Shown here one piece after another: positions 34,084-42,595 of a DNA stretch of 64,000 bases. The notes below the pieces were generated by a model, which searched no databases, had not been told where the DNA came from, and saw nothing but the letters and a program-made list of their open reading frames with translations. The position numbers and the translations under genes were made by a program. Numbering within the stretch: position 1 is the first letter of the stretch; each line of letters starts with the position of its first letter. Source of the stretch: Phycisphaerales bacterium (lineage in GTDB: Bacteria; Planctomycetota; Phycisphaerae; Phycisphaerales; UBA1924); assembly GCA_007693785.1 (NCBI GenBank), contig RECY01000023.1, forward strand, positions 1 to 64,000. The letters run 5' to 3'.

Positions 34084-35249
34084 GCAAGCGTTCCAAAGTA
34101 CTGACCTGGGGACTGCCGGCCGTCGGGCTGACCACCTTGGTGCTCGGCTCGTTCGCGGTCATCGTCGACCGCCCCGTGCGAGCGGCCGAGCAGCCGCCGC
34201 GACAACCCACGACCGCACCGACCGAGGCGTTTGTAATGGATTCCCGTGCGTTCATCGGGGCGATCGGTGTCGTCGAGCCTCCCGATGAAGCGATCCAGAT
34301 CGCGGCGCACGTGCCTGGTGTGGTGGAAGCGCTCTTGGTCGGTCTTGGAGACCGCGTCGAAGCGGGACAGCCCCTGCTGCGGATCGACACGCGGCGCGCC
34401 ACCCGTGAAGTCGAACGGCGTCGGGCCGCACTTCGACTGGCGGAAGCGGAACTTGATGCGCTCCGGGCCCAGATCGCCCCGGCTCACGCGAGGGTCGAGT
34501 CCGCGAAGGCGGCCGTTGCCGCTGCAGAAGCCGCGCTCACCACCGCCCGCGCCGAAGTTGACGACCGGCGGAATCGGCTCCGGATCGCCGAATCCGTCGA
34601 TGATCCGAGGGCCATCGCCTCGGAAGAGATCGATGCCAGACGGTTCGCGGTCCAGCGTGCGGCAGGGTCCGCCGCCGAGGCCCAGTCCAAGATCGCGCAA
34701 GCCGTCGGCAGCCTGGCGGAAGCCGAGGCCGAGCTGTCGCTGCTCCGGGATGGCGACCAGGACGGTCCCGACATTCGCGCGGCCACCGCGCGTGTGACTC
34801 AGGCCGCATCGGAGCTCGACGCGGGCGAGACCGACCTCGAACTCGCAACGGTGCGTTCACCGATCGACGCGGTTGTCATCCAGCGCAATATCCGAGTCGG
34901 CGAGTTCGCCGAGGCTCGCAGCAACGGCACAGGCTTGCTGACCCTCTCGCCCGACGGCCCGAAGCACATCCGTGTGCAGATCGATGAGGTCGATATCCCA
35001 AGGTTCCATCCCGATGCGAAAGCCATCGGCTCGCCACGCGGGAACCCGGGCCTGCGCATCCCGCTCACACTGGCGTATGTGGAGCCGCTGGTCGTCGCCA
35101 AGACCAACCTATCCGGGCGGACGAGCGAGCTGATCGACACCCGGGTGCTCCGCGTGGTGTACGCGGTCCCCGCCGAAAGCCAGGGCATCGTGTTCGGGCA
35201 GCAGATCGATGTCTACATCGAGGCCGCGCCGATGGGGGAGGGGTCATGA
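34080..35249 (+). CDS. HlyD/DevB-family periplasmic adaptor
   Basis: A 389-residue membrane-fusion protein. A single N-terminal anchor (LPAVGLTTLVLGSFAVIV) is followed by a lipoyl-type beta segment (AAHVPGVVEALLVGLGDRVE, AGQPLLRID). A long alpha-helical hairpin rich in Ala/Glu/Arg covers about 105-235. The second lipoyl half and barrel domain follow (LATVRSPIDAVVIQRNIRVG, IRVQIDEVDIPRF). It links the inner-membrane ABC complex to the outer-membrane channel encoded next. Overlaps both neighbours by ATGA. Confidence 0.9.
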   Translation: MSKRSKVLTWGLPAVGLTTLVLGSFAVIVDRPVRAAEQPPRQPTTAPTEAFVMDSRAFIGAIGVVEPPDEAIQIAAHVPGVVEALLVGLGDRVEAGQPLLRIDTRRATREVERRRAALRLAEAELDALRAQIAPAHARVESAKAAVAAAEAALTTARAEVDDRRNRLRIAESVDDPRAIASEEIDARRFAVQRAAGSAAEAQSKIAQAVGSLAEAEAELSLLRDGDQDGPDIRAATARVTQAASELDAGETDLELATVRSPIDAVVIQRNIRVGEFAEARSNGTGLLTLSPDGPKHIRVQIDEVDIPRFHPDAKAIGSPRGNPGLRIPLTLAYVEPLVVAKTNLSGRTSELIDTRVLRVVYAVPAESQGIVFGQQIDVYIEAAPMGEGS

Positions 35250-36712
35250 TGCGTGCGCACCGGCGGCAAGTCCAGCTCGCATCCGCTTGGCTCCTCGGCG
35301 CTGTGCTCATCGGCTGCACGGTCGGCCCGGACTACGCGCCACCGGACCTGAGCTTTCGCTTCGGCGAGGGCTGGTCAGAGGCGAATGCTGAACAACAGCA
35401 CGCGAGCCGCAGCGATCTCTCGCGATGGTGGCGGTCCTTCGGCGATGACGAGCTCGTGGTGCTGATCGAGCGTTCGCTGAGCGGCAACCTTGATCTCCTC
35501 GAAGCGCAAGAGCGGATCATCGCGGCCCGAGCCCGCCGAGGCGTGGTCCACGCGGACCGATTGCCGACGCTCGACGCCGAAGCCGCGTATTCCCGGACCG
35601 AGCGGGGCAGCGATGCCCCGATGCAGATGGGGCCGGTCCGTGAGCGCTCGTTCGACACGTTCTCCGGTGGTGTGGTCGCGGGGTGGGAGGCCGATCTTTG
35701 GGGCCGGGTCTCACGCCTGGTCGAGGCCGCGGACGCCGAGACCGACCTGAGCGTCGAAGACTACCGAGCGGTCAGGGTCATGATCGCGGCCGAGGTGGCT
35801 CGGGAGGTCTTGAGCATCCGTGCGATCGATGACCGTCTCGCCGTGCTCGCGCGAGCCATCGAAGTCGACCGTGAGTTCATCGAGATCACGCGGGCTCGCA
35901 CCCGAGCGGGCCTCGTCAGCGAGCTCGACCTGCTCAGGGCCGAGCGAACAGCCTCCGTCAATCGCGCCGCTCGCGAGCCGCTGCGTGGCGAACGCCGGGC
36001 CGCCGAGCACCGCATCGCCGTGCTCGTGGGTGAACGCCCCGGTTCGATCTCGGTCGCTCAGCACCGGCAGGCCGTCGCGCCACCGATCCCGGACCTTGGG
36101 TTACCCGCCGAACTGCTCGTCCGACGTCCCGACATCCGCAGCGCCGAGCGTGCCTACGCCGCGGCGGTGGCGAGAATTGGAGCGGCTCAAGCCGACCGCT
36201 ACCCCCGGGTCGTCTTCGGCGGATCGTTCGTGCTCGGCGGTTCGGATATCGGCGACCTTGTGGACCCGGATACGCGTGTGCTCTCGTTCGGACCGAGGGT
36301 GACCGTTCCAATATTCGAGGGCGGCCGCATCCGCTCAAACATCACCCGTGCCGAGTCGGATGCCCGCTCGGCCCATCTGCGACTGGAGCGGCGGGCACTG
36401 AACGCGGTGCGTGAAGTCGAAACCTCGCTTGTTCGTCTCGGTCGCGCCCGGGACCGAGTCACCGAGCTCGAATCCGCGTTCGATTCCGCCCGCGACGCGG
36501 AGCAACTCGCAACTTCGCTGTACAGCGCCGGGAATATCGACTTCATCAACGTCCTCGAAGCACGGACCGAACGCCTGGCGATCGAAGAACTGCTCGCGAC
36601 CGCCCGGCTTGACGTGCTCAACGAGTCCGTCAGCATCTCCGTTGCGCTTGGCGGAGGGTGGCTTCTTGATGAAGGACCCCTGGGTTCTGATGGCCTTCTT
36701 ACACAGAGGTAG
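35246..36712 (+). CDS. NodT-type outer-membrane efflux lipoprotein (TolC family)
   Basis: A 488-residue outer-membrane channel, last gene of the operon. Lipoprotein signal with lipobox LIGC (Cys24), followed by TVGPDYAPP, the usual NodT start. Two OEP domains follow with RLPTLDAEAAYSRTERG, EVLSIRAIDDRLAVLARAIE, the LVRRPDIRSAERAYAAAVAR signature and QADRYPRVVFGGSF. It ends SVALGGGW, the standard C-terminus, so the protein is complete although recombinase remnant D starts immediately after. Its presence shows the organism has a diderm envelope. Confidence 0.92.
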   Translation: MMRAHRRQVQLASAWLLGAVLIGCTVGPDYAPPDLSFRFGEGWSEANAEQQHASRSDLSRWWRSFGDDELVVLIERSLSGNLDLLEAQERIIAARARRGVVHADRLPTLDAEAAYSRTERGSDAPMQMGPVRERSFDTFSGGVVAGWEADLWGRVSRLVEAADAETDLSVEDYRAVRVMIAAEVAREVLSIRAIDDRLAVLARAIEVDREFIEITRARTRAGLVSELDLLRAERTASVNRAAREPLRGERRAAEHRIAVLVGERPGSISVAQHRQAVAPPIPDLGLPAELLVRRPDIRSAERAYAAAVARIGAAQADRYPRVVFGGSFVLGGSDIGDLVDPDTRVLSFGPRVTVPIFEGGRIRSNITRAESDARSAHLRLERRALNAVREVETSLVRLGRARDRVTELESAFDSARDAEQLATSLYSAGNIDFINVLEARTERLAIEELLATARLDVLNESVSISVALGGGWLLDEGPLGSDGLLTQR

Positions 36713-36739
36713 TCGTCGAAGCGTTTGCGATGCCATGTC

Positions 36740-36985
36740 TCGCGCGCGCCACGTGCGCTGCGTGAGGGCCCGGACGACAGCCGCCGGGCAGAGGCGCTGG
36801 AGGTAACGGATGGTAGTGGCGAGGCTGGCGTGGCCGAGCTGGCGCTGGATGACGGCGACGTCGACGCCCTCGGCGCGGAGCTCGGCGGCGTGGGCGTGGC
36901 GGAAGCCGTAGGCGTGGACGCAGCGGTCTAGCTCGGCGCGGTGGCTGACGCCGAATGAGATGTACCCCTTCCAGATCGCTCTCAC
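36740..36985 (-). pseudogene. Tyrosine recombinase C-terminal remnant (copy D)
   Basis: Minus frame: HRAELDRCVHAYGFRHAHAA, ELRAEGVDVAVIQRQLGHAS, LATTIRYLQRLCPAAVVRAL. It keeps the YGFRHAHA box, GH and Tyr but lacks the N-terminal catalytic half. By eye about 10 differences over ~150 bp from the copy at 10591, with a 60-bp stretch identical. The frame then runs antisense through the nodT gene. It marks the right edge of the rhodopsin-efflux module, inverted relative to copy C at the left edge. Confidence 0.85.
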
Positions 36986-38706
36986 AACGGACTCCTACCG
37001 TCTCAGCCGTCGGTCAGTCGCCAAGGCCCAAAGCGTCCACACCGTGAGAACACCGTGAGCCCGGCGAGAATTCTCAAGATCTTCTGGCCGAGCCTACCGC
37101 CCCGTCCGCGCGGGCCGGTGCCACGAGCGAGTGCCTGGCGGACATCACGCCGGGGAAGTAAAACGGCAAACGGGGTCACCAGCGTAACGGCTGTTCCTAT
37201 AAAATTGTATTCAAATTGAATTTTGTATTTTTTGACTTTACCTAGATTTACAAAATGTGCACGCCGAGTCCCGGCAGGCCGCCAAATAATATACGGGATA
37301 CACGATCATGAAAATGATTTCATATACAAGCTCCCGCACGAATCACTCTCGCAATTTTACAGCCAGTCGCGACAAAATCTACAACTAGGGGTCTCGCTCG
37401 CTGACACAAAAGCACGACCGTTTTGCTCGGGAGCGATGGCCTGTGCCGAGGCACGGTCGTCTATAGCCAGTCGCCCAAACCTCTCGCCCGCGCTCGCTCG
37501 CTCGCGGCGAGCCCACGTCTTCTCCCTCGATATCAATCGGAAAACAATAAAAGTTCTTCGGGCAGCTCCAGGATCAGACGCGTTAGCAGACGAACCGCGT
37601 GTTCTGCGTCCTGAAGATCCGCAACCTCGACTTGTGTGTGCATATTGCGAATAAGGATCCCGATCGCTGCCGACGCGGATCCGCCCCCGGCCACCTGAAG
37701 CTGCTTCGAGTCGTTCGAATCCGGCTCCGGGTTCGGCTCGCTCTGATCGTTAATCTCGTGGTTTTTTGCCGTAAACGATTCCTGCACCGCCGCGACGATC
37801 CCCATTCAAGCCTGTCGCGGCGGCCCCAAAACCGTCCCCACGAGTTGGGCGCACCGGGGATAGCCCGAGCCATCGGACCACGCCGCCCGTCGCGGCCTCG
37901 GGCGCTTAGGGCCACTCAAGCGAAGCCTCGTGATCGACCCGCAGACCGTTTCATTGCAACCCCATCAAACCAGTTGCCGTGCGCTGCGCACGACGCTGCG
38001 CATCGTTTTGAAACGCTCGAAACGCTCGGAAGAACGAGCCCCGTCCGGAGGATTCGATTCTCCCTCGGCTCCCATCTTGCTCGGAGTTCCAGCGTGTCGC
38101 GAAGTGGTGATGGCCGCTGTTGCAGAGCCGGTCGGTACAGGCCCGCTCTTTCCCCAGAGAAAGCCTATAAACCTGTCGCAACAACGGAACGAGTCTTGAT
38201 GACTGAGAATAAATTTGAGGCAGCAAGCGATGAAACTCGCCAATGATGGCGTTTCATGTTTTACGGCAGGGCAGATTCTGTGCGAGCTTGGCGGCCCGAA
38301 GGGACGGGCGTCTCGTCCGGGCTCTTTTCATCCCCGACGCGGGTGGGCGTCGCAGAAAGGATGGCCCGGATCAGGCGATCGTCCGCAGCCGGGCGTTTGC
38401 CTTCCATCAACTCGCTGTGCTTTGTGCGGGGTTCGATGGGCAACGATTCGCGTCGCACTCGAGGATCGCTTCGGGGATGGCTCATGGGTGTTCCCAACTT
38501 GGCGTGTCGCGGAGTCCAACTTATGCCCCCGATGGTGTGCCTCCATAGCGTCTCAGCCCATCATCACGCCCACGAGATGACGCACCATCGGGTCAAACCC
38601 TGAGAGCCAGCATCGCAATGCACGCAGTGAGCCGAAAGCCGTGGTTGCCGCGCGAAGTTCCGCTATAGTCGAATTGGGGTAATTGCGATTCGCACAATAG
38701 ATCTGA
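36986..38706. other. 1.7-kb region without a confident gene
   Basis: A gene-poor stretch. 37180-37420 is markedly AT-rich and contains ATTCAA-A-TTGAAT (37209-37221). Several frames exceed 90 codons on both strands, but their composition looks random except possibly 37533-37805 (listed separately). A tRNA-like T-arm with TTCGATT occurs near 38045 but no matching tRNA body is found. Probably decayed mobile DNA following recombinase remnant D. Confidence 0.4.
37533..37805 (-). CDS. Possible small hypothetical protein
   Basis: A 90-codon frame with an ATG start and plausible composition: a polar, acidic first half (NDQSEPNPEPDSNDSKQLQV) and an amphipathic helical end (LQDAEHAVRLLTRLILELPE followed by ELLLF). 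No recognised domain. The ribosome site is weak. It is the only frame in the 36986-38706 gap that looks protein-like. Confidence 0.3.
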   Translation of the reverse strand: MGIVAAVQESFTAKNHEINDQSEPNPEPDSNDSKQLQVAGGGSASAAIGILIRNMHTQVEVADLQDAEHAVRLLTRLILELPEELLLFSD

Positions 38707-39828
38707 ATGTCTTCGCCTATGGAACACTCGAATCCAAACACGACCGGCGTGACGGACTGGTCAATCCTGCACGACGCGCTCTCGGTCCTTGACCTCGCGG
38801 CCGCGGTGGTAACGGAGAACGACGAAGTCTTGGTCTGCAACAGCGCGTGGGCGAAACTCGGCGAGGAGCCGATCGTCACCGCCCCGCCCCGCGCACCCGC
38901 CGCAGGCGATCATGAAGTGACGAGTGCGGCGGAGTCTCGCATCCAAACGGGCGATGAGAATGAGGATGACGGTGCGCCCGAGGTGCCGCTGCCCCCCCGA
39001 CGGATGACCACCCTGTCCTCCGCGACCGAAGTGGCGCATCACTACGGGTACGACCTGGAGCGGCGCACGCTGCAATCCAGCGGGTGGGGCAAGGTGCTGT
39101 CGATGGTGATCATGCGTGCACCAACTTCCCAGCTCGTGGATGCGGACGAAGGCCAGCGGTTCAGCGACCACCTCCTGATCCATCAGACGCTGATCCAGGA
39201 GGACGAGCGCCGTCGCGTGGGGCTCGCGCTGCACGATGTGGTTTCACAGGACCTGGTGTACGTCCGTTCAAGATTGCTTGGGCTGGATCTCCAGCCCAAG
39301 GACACCGAAGAACTCATCGGCACGATCGATCACATCATCGACGAGGTGCGCACGCTGACGTTCGATCTCAGCCCGCCGATCCTTGAAGATCTCGGGTTGC
39401 GCGCGGCGCTGCAGTGGCTCACGGAGCACATCGGACAGCGGTACTCGGCCTACATCGCCATGACAGACAACGAGGTGACCCCGACGCTCGGCGAGCGGAA
39501 GACCGTCATCCTGTTCCGCGCCGCGCGGGAGCTGCTGATCAACGCGGCCAAGCACGCGCCCGGCGCCGAGATCATCATGACCCTGATCGTCGGGAAGCGC
39601 CTGCTGCGTATCATGATCAAGGACACCGGGCCGGGATTCCATCTGGAGACCATCCGCGCCCAGATGCGTGAGGGGCGGAACTACGGCTTGCTCAGCATCG
39701 AGCAGCAGGTCCGAGGCCTCGGCGGGCAGTTGCACCTGACCAGCGCACCCGGTGAGGGCACCAAGGCAATCATCACGATGCCCATGGATCATGAATCTGA
39801 CCCTGCAGCTGAAGACGACCATGCCTGA
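38707..39828 (+). CDS. NarL-family sensor histidine kinase (soluble)
   Basis: A 373-residue kinase without membrane segments. The N-terminal ~150 residues hold a PAS-like start (LAAAVVTENDEVLVCNSAWA) and an acidic linker. The HisKA_3 dimerisation domain has ERRRVGLALHDVVSQDL with H176 as phosphorylation site. The ATPase domain shows the N-box ELLINAAKHA, G1 box KDTGPGF and NYGLLSIEQQV. It phosphorylates the response regulator encoded next, with an 8-bp overlap. The signal is cytoplasmic and unknown. Confidence 0.9.
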   Translation: MSSPMEHSNPNTTGVTDWSILHDALSVLDLAAAVVTENDEVLVCNSAWAKLGEEPIVTAPPRAPAAGDHEVTSAAESRIQTGDENEDDGAPEVPLPPRRMTTLSSATEVAHHYGYDLERRTLQSSGWGKVLSMVIMRAPTSQLVDADEGQRFSDHLLIHQTLIQEDERRRVGLALHDVVSQDLVYVRSRLLGLDLQPKDTEELIGTIDHIIDEVRTLTFDLSPPILEDLGLRAALQWLTEHIGQRYSAYIAMTDNEVTPTLGERKTVILFRAARELLINAAKHAPGAEIIMTLIVGKRLLRIMIKDTGPGFHLETIRAQMREGRNYGLLSIEQQVRGLGGQLHLTSAPGEGTKAIITMPMDHESDPAAEDDHA

Positions 39829-40489
39829 CCAAACGTCCGTAATGATCGTCGATGACCACGCCATGATCCTCGCCGGGATCCGCTCGATCCTCGAGCACAC
39901 CGAGGGGATCAGCGTCGTCGGGCAAGCGACCGACGGGCGAGAAGCCGTCGCCCTCGCCTCCCGCCTCGCGCCCGACGTCGTGCTGATGGACGTGGGGATG
40001 CCGGAGCTCAACGGGGTCGAGGCCACACGCAAGATTCACGCGCTGGACCCGAAGATCGCGATCATCGCGCTCTCCATGCACTCCGACCAGCGGTACGTCA
40101 CCGGCATGCTGGACGCCGGCGCCCGCGGCTACCTGCTGAAAACGTGCGAGGCCGACGAGCTGCTGCGCGCGATCGACGCCGTCCGGCGCGGGCGGATCTA
40201 CGTCGCGTCGGACCTGACGCACGTGCTGGTGGAGCGCCGTCAATCGGGCGGGCATCCGTCGATGCACACCGGCACCCCGCCGGCGGACACGCTCACCCCG
40301 CGCGAGCGGGAGGTGCTCCAGCTCATCGCCGAGGGCCTGACGAGCAAGGAGATCGGTGCGCGTCTCGGCATCGCCCTGAAAACCATCGAGACGCACCGCA
40401 CGAACCTCATCCGAAAGCTCGACCTCCACACCATCGCGGACCTGACCAGATACGCGATCCGCGAAGGGCTCGTCTCGCTGAGCGAGTGA
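39821..40489 (+). CDS. NarL/LuxR-family response regulator
   Basis: A 222-residue regulator. Receiver domain with acidic pocket DD at 11-12, phospho-acceptor D57 (VVLMDVGMPELNG) and K109 (GYLLKTCEADE). The C-terminal LuxR HTH is LTPREREVLQLIAEGLTSKE and IGARLGIALKTIETHRTNL. The ATG at 39821 lies inside the kinase gene end and removes 23 unconserved upstream residues. Partner of the kinase at 38707; targets unknown. Confidence 0.92.
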   Translation: MPDQTSVMIVDDHAMILAGIRSILEHTEGISVVGQATDGREAVALASRLAPDVVLMDVGMPELNGVEATRKIHALDPKIAIIALSMHSDQRYVTGMLDAGARGYLLKTCEADELLRAIDAVRRGRIYVASDLTHVLVERRQSGGHPSMHTGTPPADTLTPREREVLQLIAEGLTSKEIGARLGIALKTIETHRTNLIRKLDLHTIADLTRYAIREGLVSLSE

Positions 40490-40643
40490 CCGTATCGCCC
40501 GCGTAGGGTCGTCCAAGAACGCCCACTCCGGGCATCCCCCGATACCCGCACTGTCCGCACCTGCTCATACTTGACCGTGAACGAGAGAGCTTGGCGTCAC
40601 GAAAGACGCGGGCCCCAGGACGTTCACGGAAGGCGTGTGGTCA

Positions 40644-41099
40644 ATGGACACTTCACAAAATTTATCCCCGCTGGCGACCGCGTCTCGGGAGCTGGTGCTC
40701 GGGCTCGCCGACGGCGCAGACCCGTTGCAGGTTGAGGCCGGGTGCCGCGATCTTCTTCGCGTGAACACCAACGGGTTCAACTCGGTGGACACCCGCATGG
40801 TGGACGTGGCGAGCGAGATCGTCAAAGGCGTGCTCGCGGGTTACGTCATGCTCCGTTCACCGTCGATCACGGCGGCGACACGGGGCGTTTCGGACACCGG
40901 CCGAGACGGCGAGGACAGCGACGCCGAGCGTCTGCAAATCTCCGAGCGCACCTGCCGAGAGGTGCGCGACAGCGACGACGCCTCTCCGAACGACTACAGC
41001 CGGGCGCTGGAGGGTGCCGCGCCCGCCGCCCAGATGACCCCCGATCAATTGCGCGAGCGGATCGCCCGCAACCCGACAGGAACCGGAGCGGGTGCCTAG
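40644..41099 (+). CDS. Small hypothetical protein
   Basis: A 151-residue protein of unknown function. Residues 5-85 are a helical domain (ASRELVLGLADGADPLQVEA, VDVASEIVKGVLAGYVML); the rest is hydrophilic and probably disordered (DTGRDGEDSDAERLQ, then QMTPDQLRERIARNPTG). GGAAGG precedes the ATG at 40644 with fair spacing; a GTG at 40635 is an alternative. It follows the two-component system and might be part of its regulon; not shown by the sequence. Confidence 0.5.
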   Translation: MDTSQNLSPLATASRELVLGLADGADPLQVEAGCRDLLRVNTNGFNSVDTRMVDVASEIVKGVLAGYVMLRSPSITAATRGVSDTGRDGEDSDAERLQISERTCREVRDSDDASPNDYSRALEGAAPAAQMTPDQLRERIARNPTGTGAGA

Positions 41100-41216
41100 C
41101 ACCCCCGAAGAGATAAACGACGCATTCCCAATCGAGTGAACTTTCTGACGTACGAGTGTCGGAGCACTTGAAATCATCGTGGCAGCACGCCGGGCCACTC
41201 AACATGGAGTATCACC

Positions 41217-41432
41217 ATGCCAGAAGAGAAGAAATACGAGCAAGGCAGACCTTCAGAGAAGACCGACCAGGGCCAAGGTCAGGGGCACCCCGGCAAGACG
41301 CAGGGCGCCCCGGGCGACGCGACCGGTCGCGACGCCCAGCAAAAGGACAAGGATCCGAACAAGTCTTCCGAGAAGCAGCAGCAACACGATAAGCAGCATC
41401 AGGGCAATCGCTCTGAATCTCAAAACAAGTAG
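41217..41432 (+). CDS. Small hydrophilic, probably disordered protein
   Basis: A 71-residue protein made almost only of Lys, Glu, Gln, Gly, Asp and Asn (EKKYEQGRPSEKTDQGQGQG, then KDKDPNKSSEKQQQHDKQHQ). No hydrophobic core, so intrinsically disordered, similar in composition to stress or hydrophilin proteins. GGAG lies about eight bases before the ATG. Followed by three hairpins, the last a strong terminator. Coding status is likely but not certain. Confidence 0.5.
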   Translation: MPEEKKYEQGRPSEKTDQGQGQGHPGKTQGAPGDATGRDAQQKDKDPNKSSEKQQQHDKQHQGNRSESQNK

Positions 41433-41622
41433 CGCGCCCTCATGTGCGGGGAGGGATGCCGCACACGATGGTGATGAGGCGATGGGAGAGGGAAGCCGCC
41501 TCTGCGTGAAAACGGGGAGGCGGCTATTCAGAAGCACGAAACCCGCGGCACAAAGACCCGTGCCGCGCACAAATCCTGGCGTTGGCGCAGCGTGCGATAT
41601 CCCCCCCGATTGCACCACGCCG

Positions 41623-41654
41623 CTGAGTGATTTGCTCTTTGTCAAATCACTCAG
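41623..41654. repeat. Perfect 12-bp inverted repeat
   Basis: CTGAGTGATTTG, loop CTCTTTGT, then CAAATCACTCAG. AT-rich for this genome. It directly precedes the terminator hairpin at 41660, so the two could form alternative or tandem RNA structures. No T-run follows this one. Confidence 0.6.
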
Positions 41655-41659
41655 AGCCG

Positions 41660-41694
41660 GCGGCGTTCCATGGAAACATGAAACGCCGCTTTTT
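41660..41694 (+). terminator. Strong Rho-independent terminator
   Basis: GCGGCGTT-C-CATG, GAAA tetraloop, CATG-A-AACGCCGC, followed at once by TTTTTC. The stem has 12 pairs with one internal C/A mismatch. Best terminator in the window; it would end transcription from the small genes at 40644 and 41217. Confidence 0.85.
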
Positions 41695-42099
41695 CTTTCT
41701 GAAATGACGGCAAGCCCACCGGGCTCCCTTCGCAGGGCCGAGCATGGCACGCGTTTTCGTGTCGAGGCCTGAAGCGGAAGCCGCACCCCTCGCGAGATCC
41801 AGCTACCGGGCCGCCCCACCCCTCGAGCCGAGCACGAAGGGCGACGCCCGCCAAGTGGTCGCCGAGCCCCTGTGGCACGCCGGCCGGTGTTCCCCCGCCC
41901 GAGGCAATGCCGTATTGTACGCGAACACCGTTCAGCCGCGCCAGAGACCGGGGGACCGCGATGATCGCCAAACAGGCAGACCATGACGCCCAGCCGAGCG
42001 ATCCCGGCTCAGAGCCGGTGTTGAGGCTGCGCGCGGGGGCGACGTGTGGACCATGGGGCGAGGTGTCTTGCCTGCTTTGTCTCACAAAGGAAATCACAT

Positions 42100-42522
42100 A
42101 TGGATCGTGACGCGGAGCATCTGAACCTACTGGCGTTGTTCCACTTTATCTACGCCGGTTTAACCGCGGCTTTTTCCTCCCTGTTCCTGTTCCATGTGAG
42201 CGCGGGCATCATGATTTTGAACGGGATGTTTGAAGATAAGAACGCAAACACGCCCGAGGAGATCGGGTGGCTTTTTGTCCTGATGGGCGGCTTGGCAGTG
42301 CTCATCGGCTGGCTGTTGGCGGGCCTGATCGTGGCCGGCGGGGTCAAGCTGCGCCAGCGCCGCGGGTGGCTGTTTTGCATGATCATGGCAGGGCTGATGT
42401 GCATGATGGCTCCGCTCGGCACAGTCCTCGGGGTGTTCACCATCATCGTTCTGCTGCGGGACCGCGTGCGCGACCTATTCGCCAGCCGCGCCGTCACGAT
42501 GTCACCGGAAGTGAGTCGCTGA
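42100..42522 (+). CDS. Small four-helix membrane protein
   Basis: A 140-residue integral membrane protein with four hydrophobic stretches (FIYAGLTAAFSSLFLFHVSA, WLFVLMGGLAVLIGWLLAGL, LFCMIMAGLMCMMAPLGTVL, VFTIIVLL) and a short cytoplasmic end. It begins MDRDAEHLNLLALFHFIYAG, a pattern I associate with small planctomycete membrane proteins of unknown function, ending PLGTVLGVFT..VLLRD. AAAGGA stands nine bases before the ATG. Confidence 0.75.
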   Translation: MDRDAEHLNLLALFHFIYAGLTAAFSSLFLFHVSAGIMILNGMFEDKNANTPEEIGWLFVLMGGLAVLIGWLLAGLIVAGGVKLRQRRGWLFCMIMAGLMCMMAPLGTVLGVFTIIVLLRDRVRDLFASRAVTMSPEVSR

Positions 42523-42595
42523 GCGGCTTTTCATCGGGCTTGCAGCGCGCCGCGGGCTGCGTAAGGCCGTGAGCGTGGGAGGCCTTGCCGATGAA

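Larger units (their letters stand above)
41433..42099. other. Intergenic region with three hairpins
   Basis: About 670 bp. It holds a 9-bp stem (41494-41502 with 41517-41525), a 12-bp stem (41623-41654) and a strong terminator (41660-41694). Right of the terminator no protein-like frame is seen until the gene at 42100, whose ribosome site AAAGGA lies at the end of this stretch. Confidence 0.4.

Noticed and set aside
37223-37654. 143-codon plus frame in the gene-poor region
   Set aside because: Starts in AT-rich DNA, no ribosome site, no consistent coding pattern, no domain.
38035-38075. tRNA-like T-arm with TTCGATT followed by CTCGGCTCCCA
   Set aside because: T-stem pairing is poor and no matching acceptor or anticodon arms occur upstream; possibly a decayed attachment-site relic but not supportable as a tRNA.
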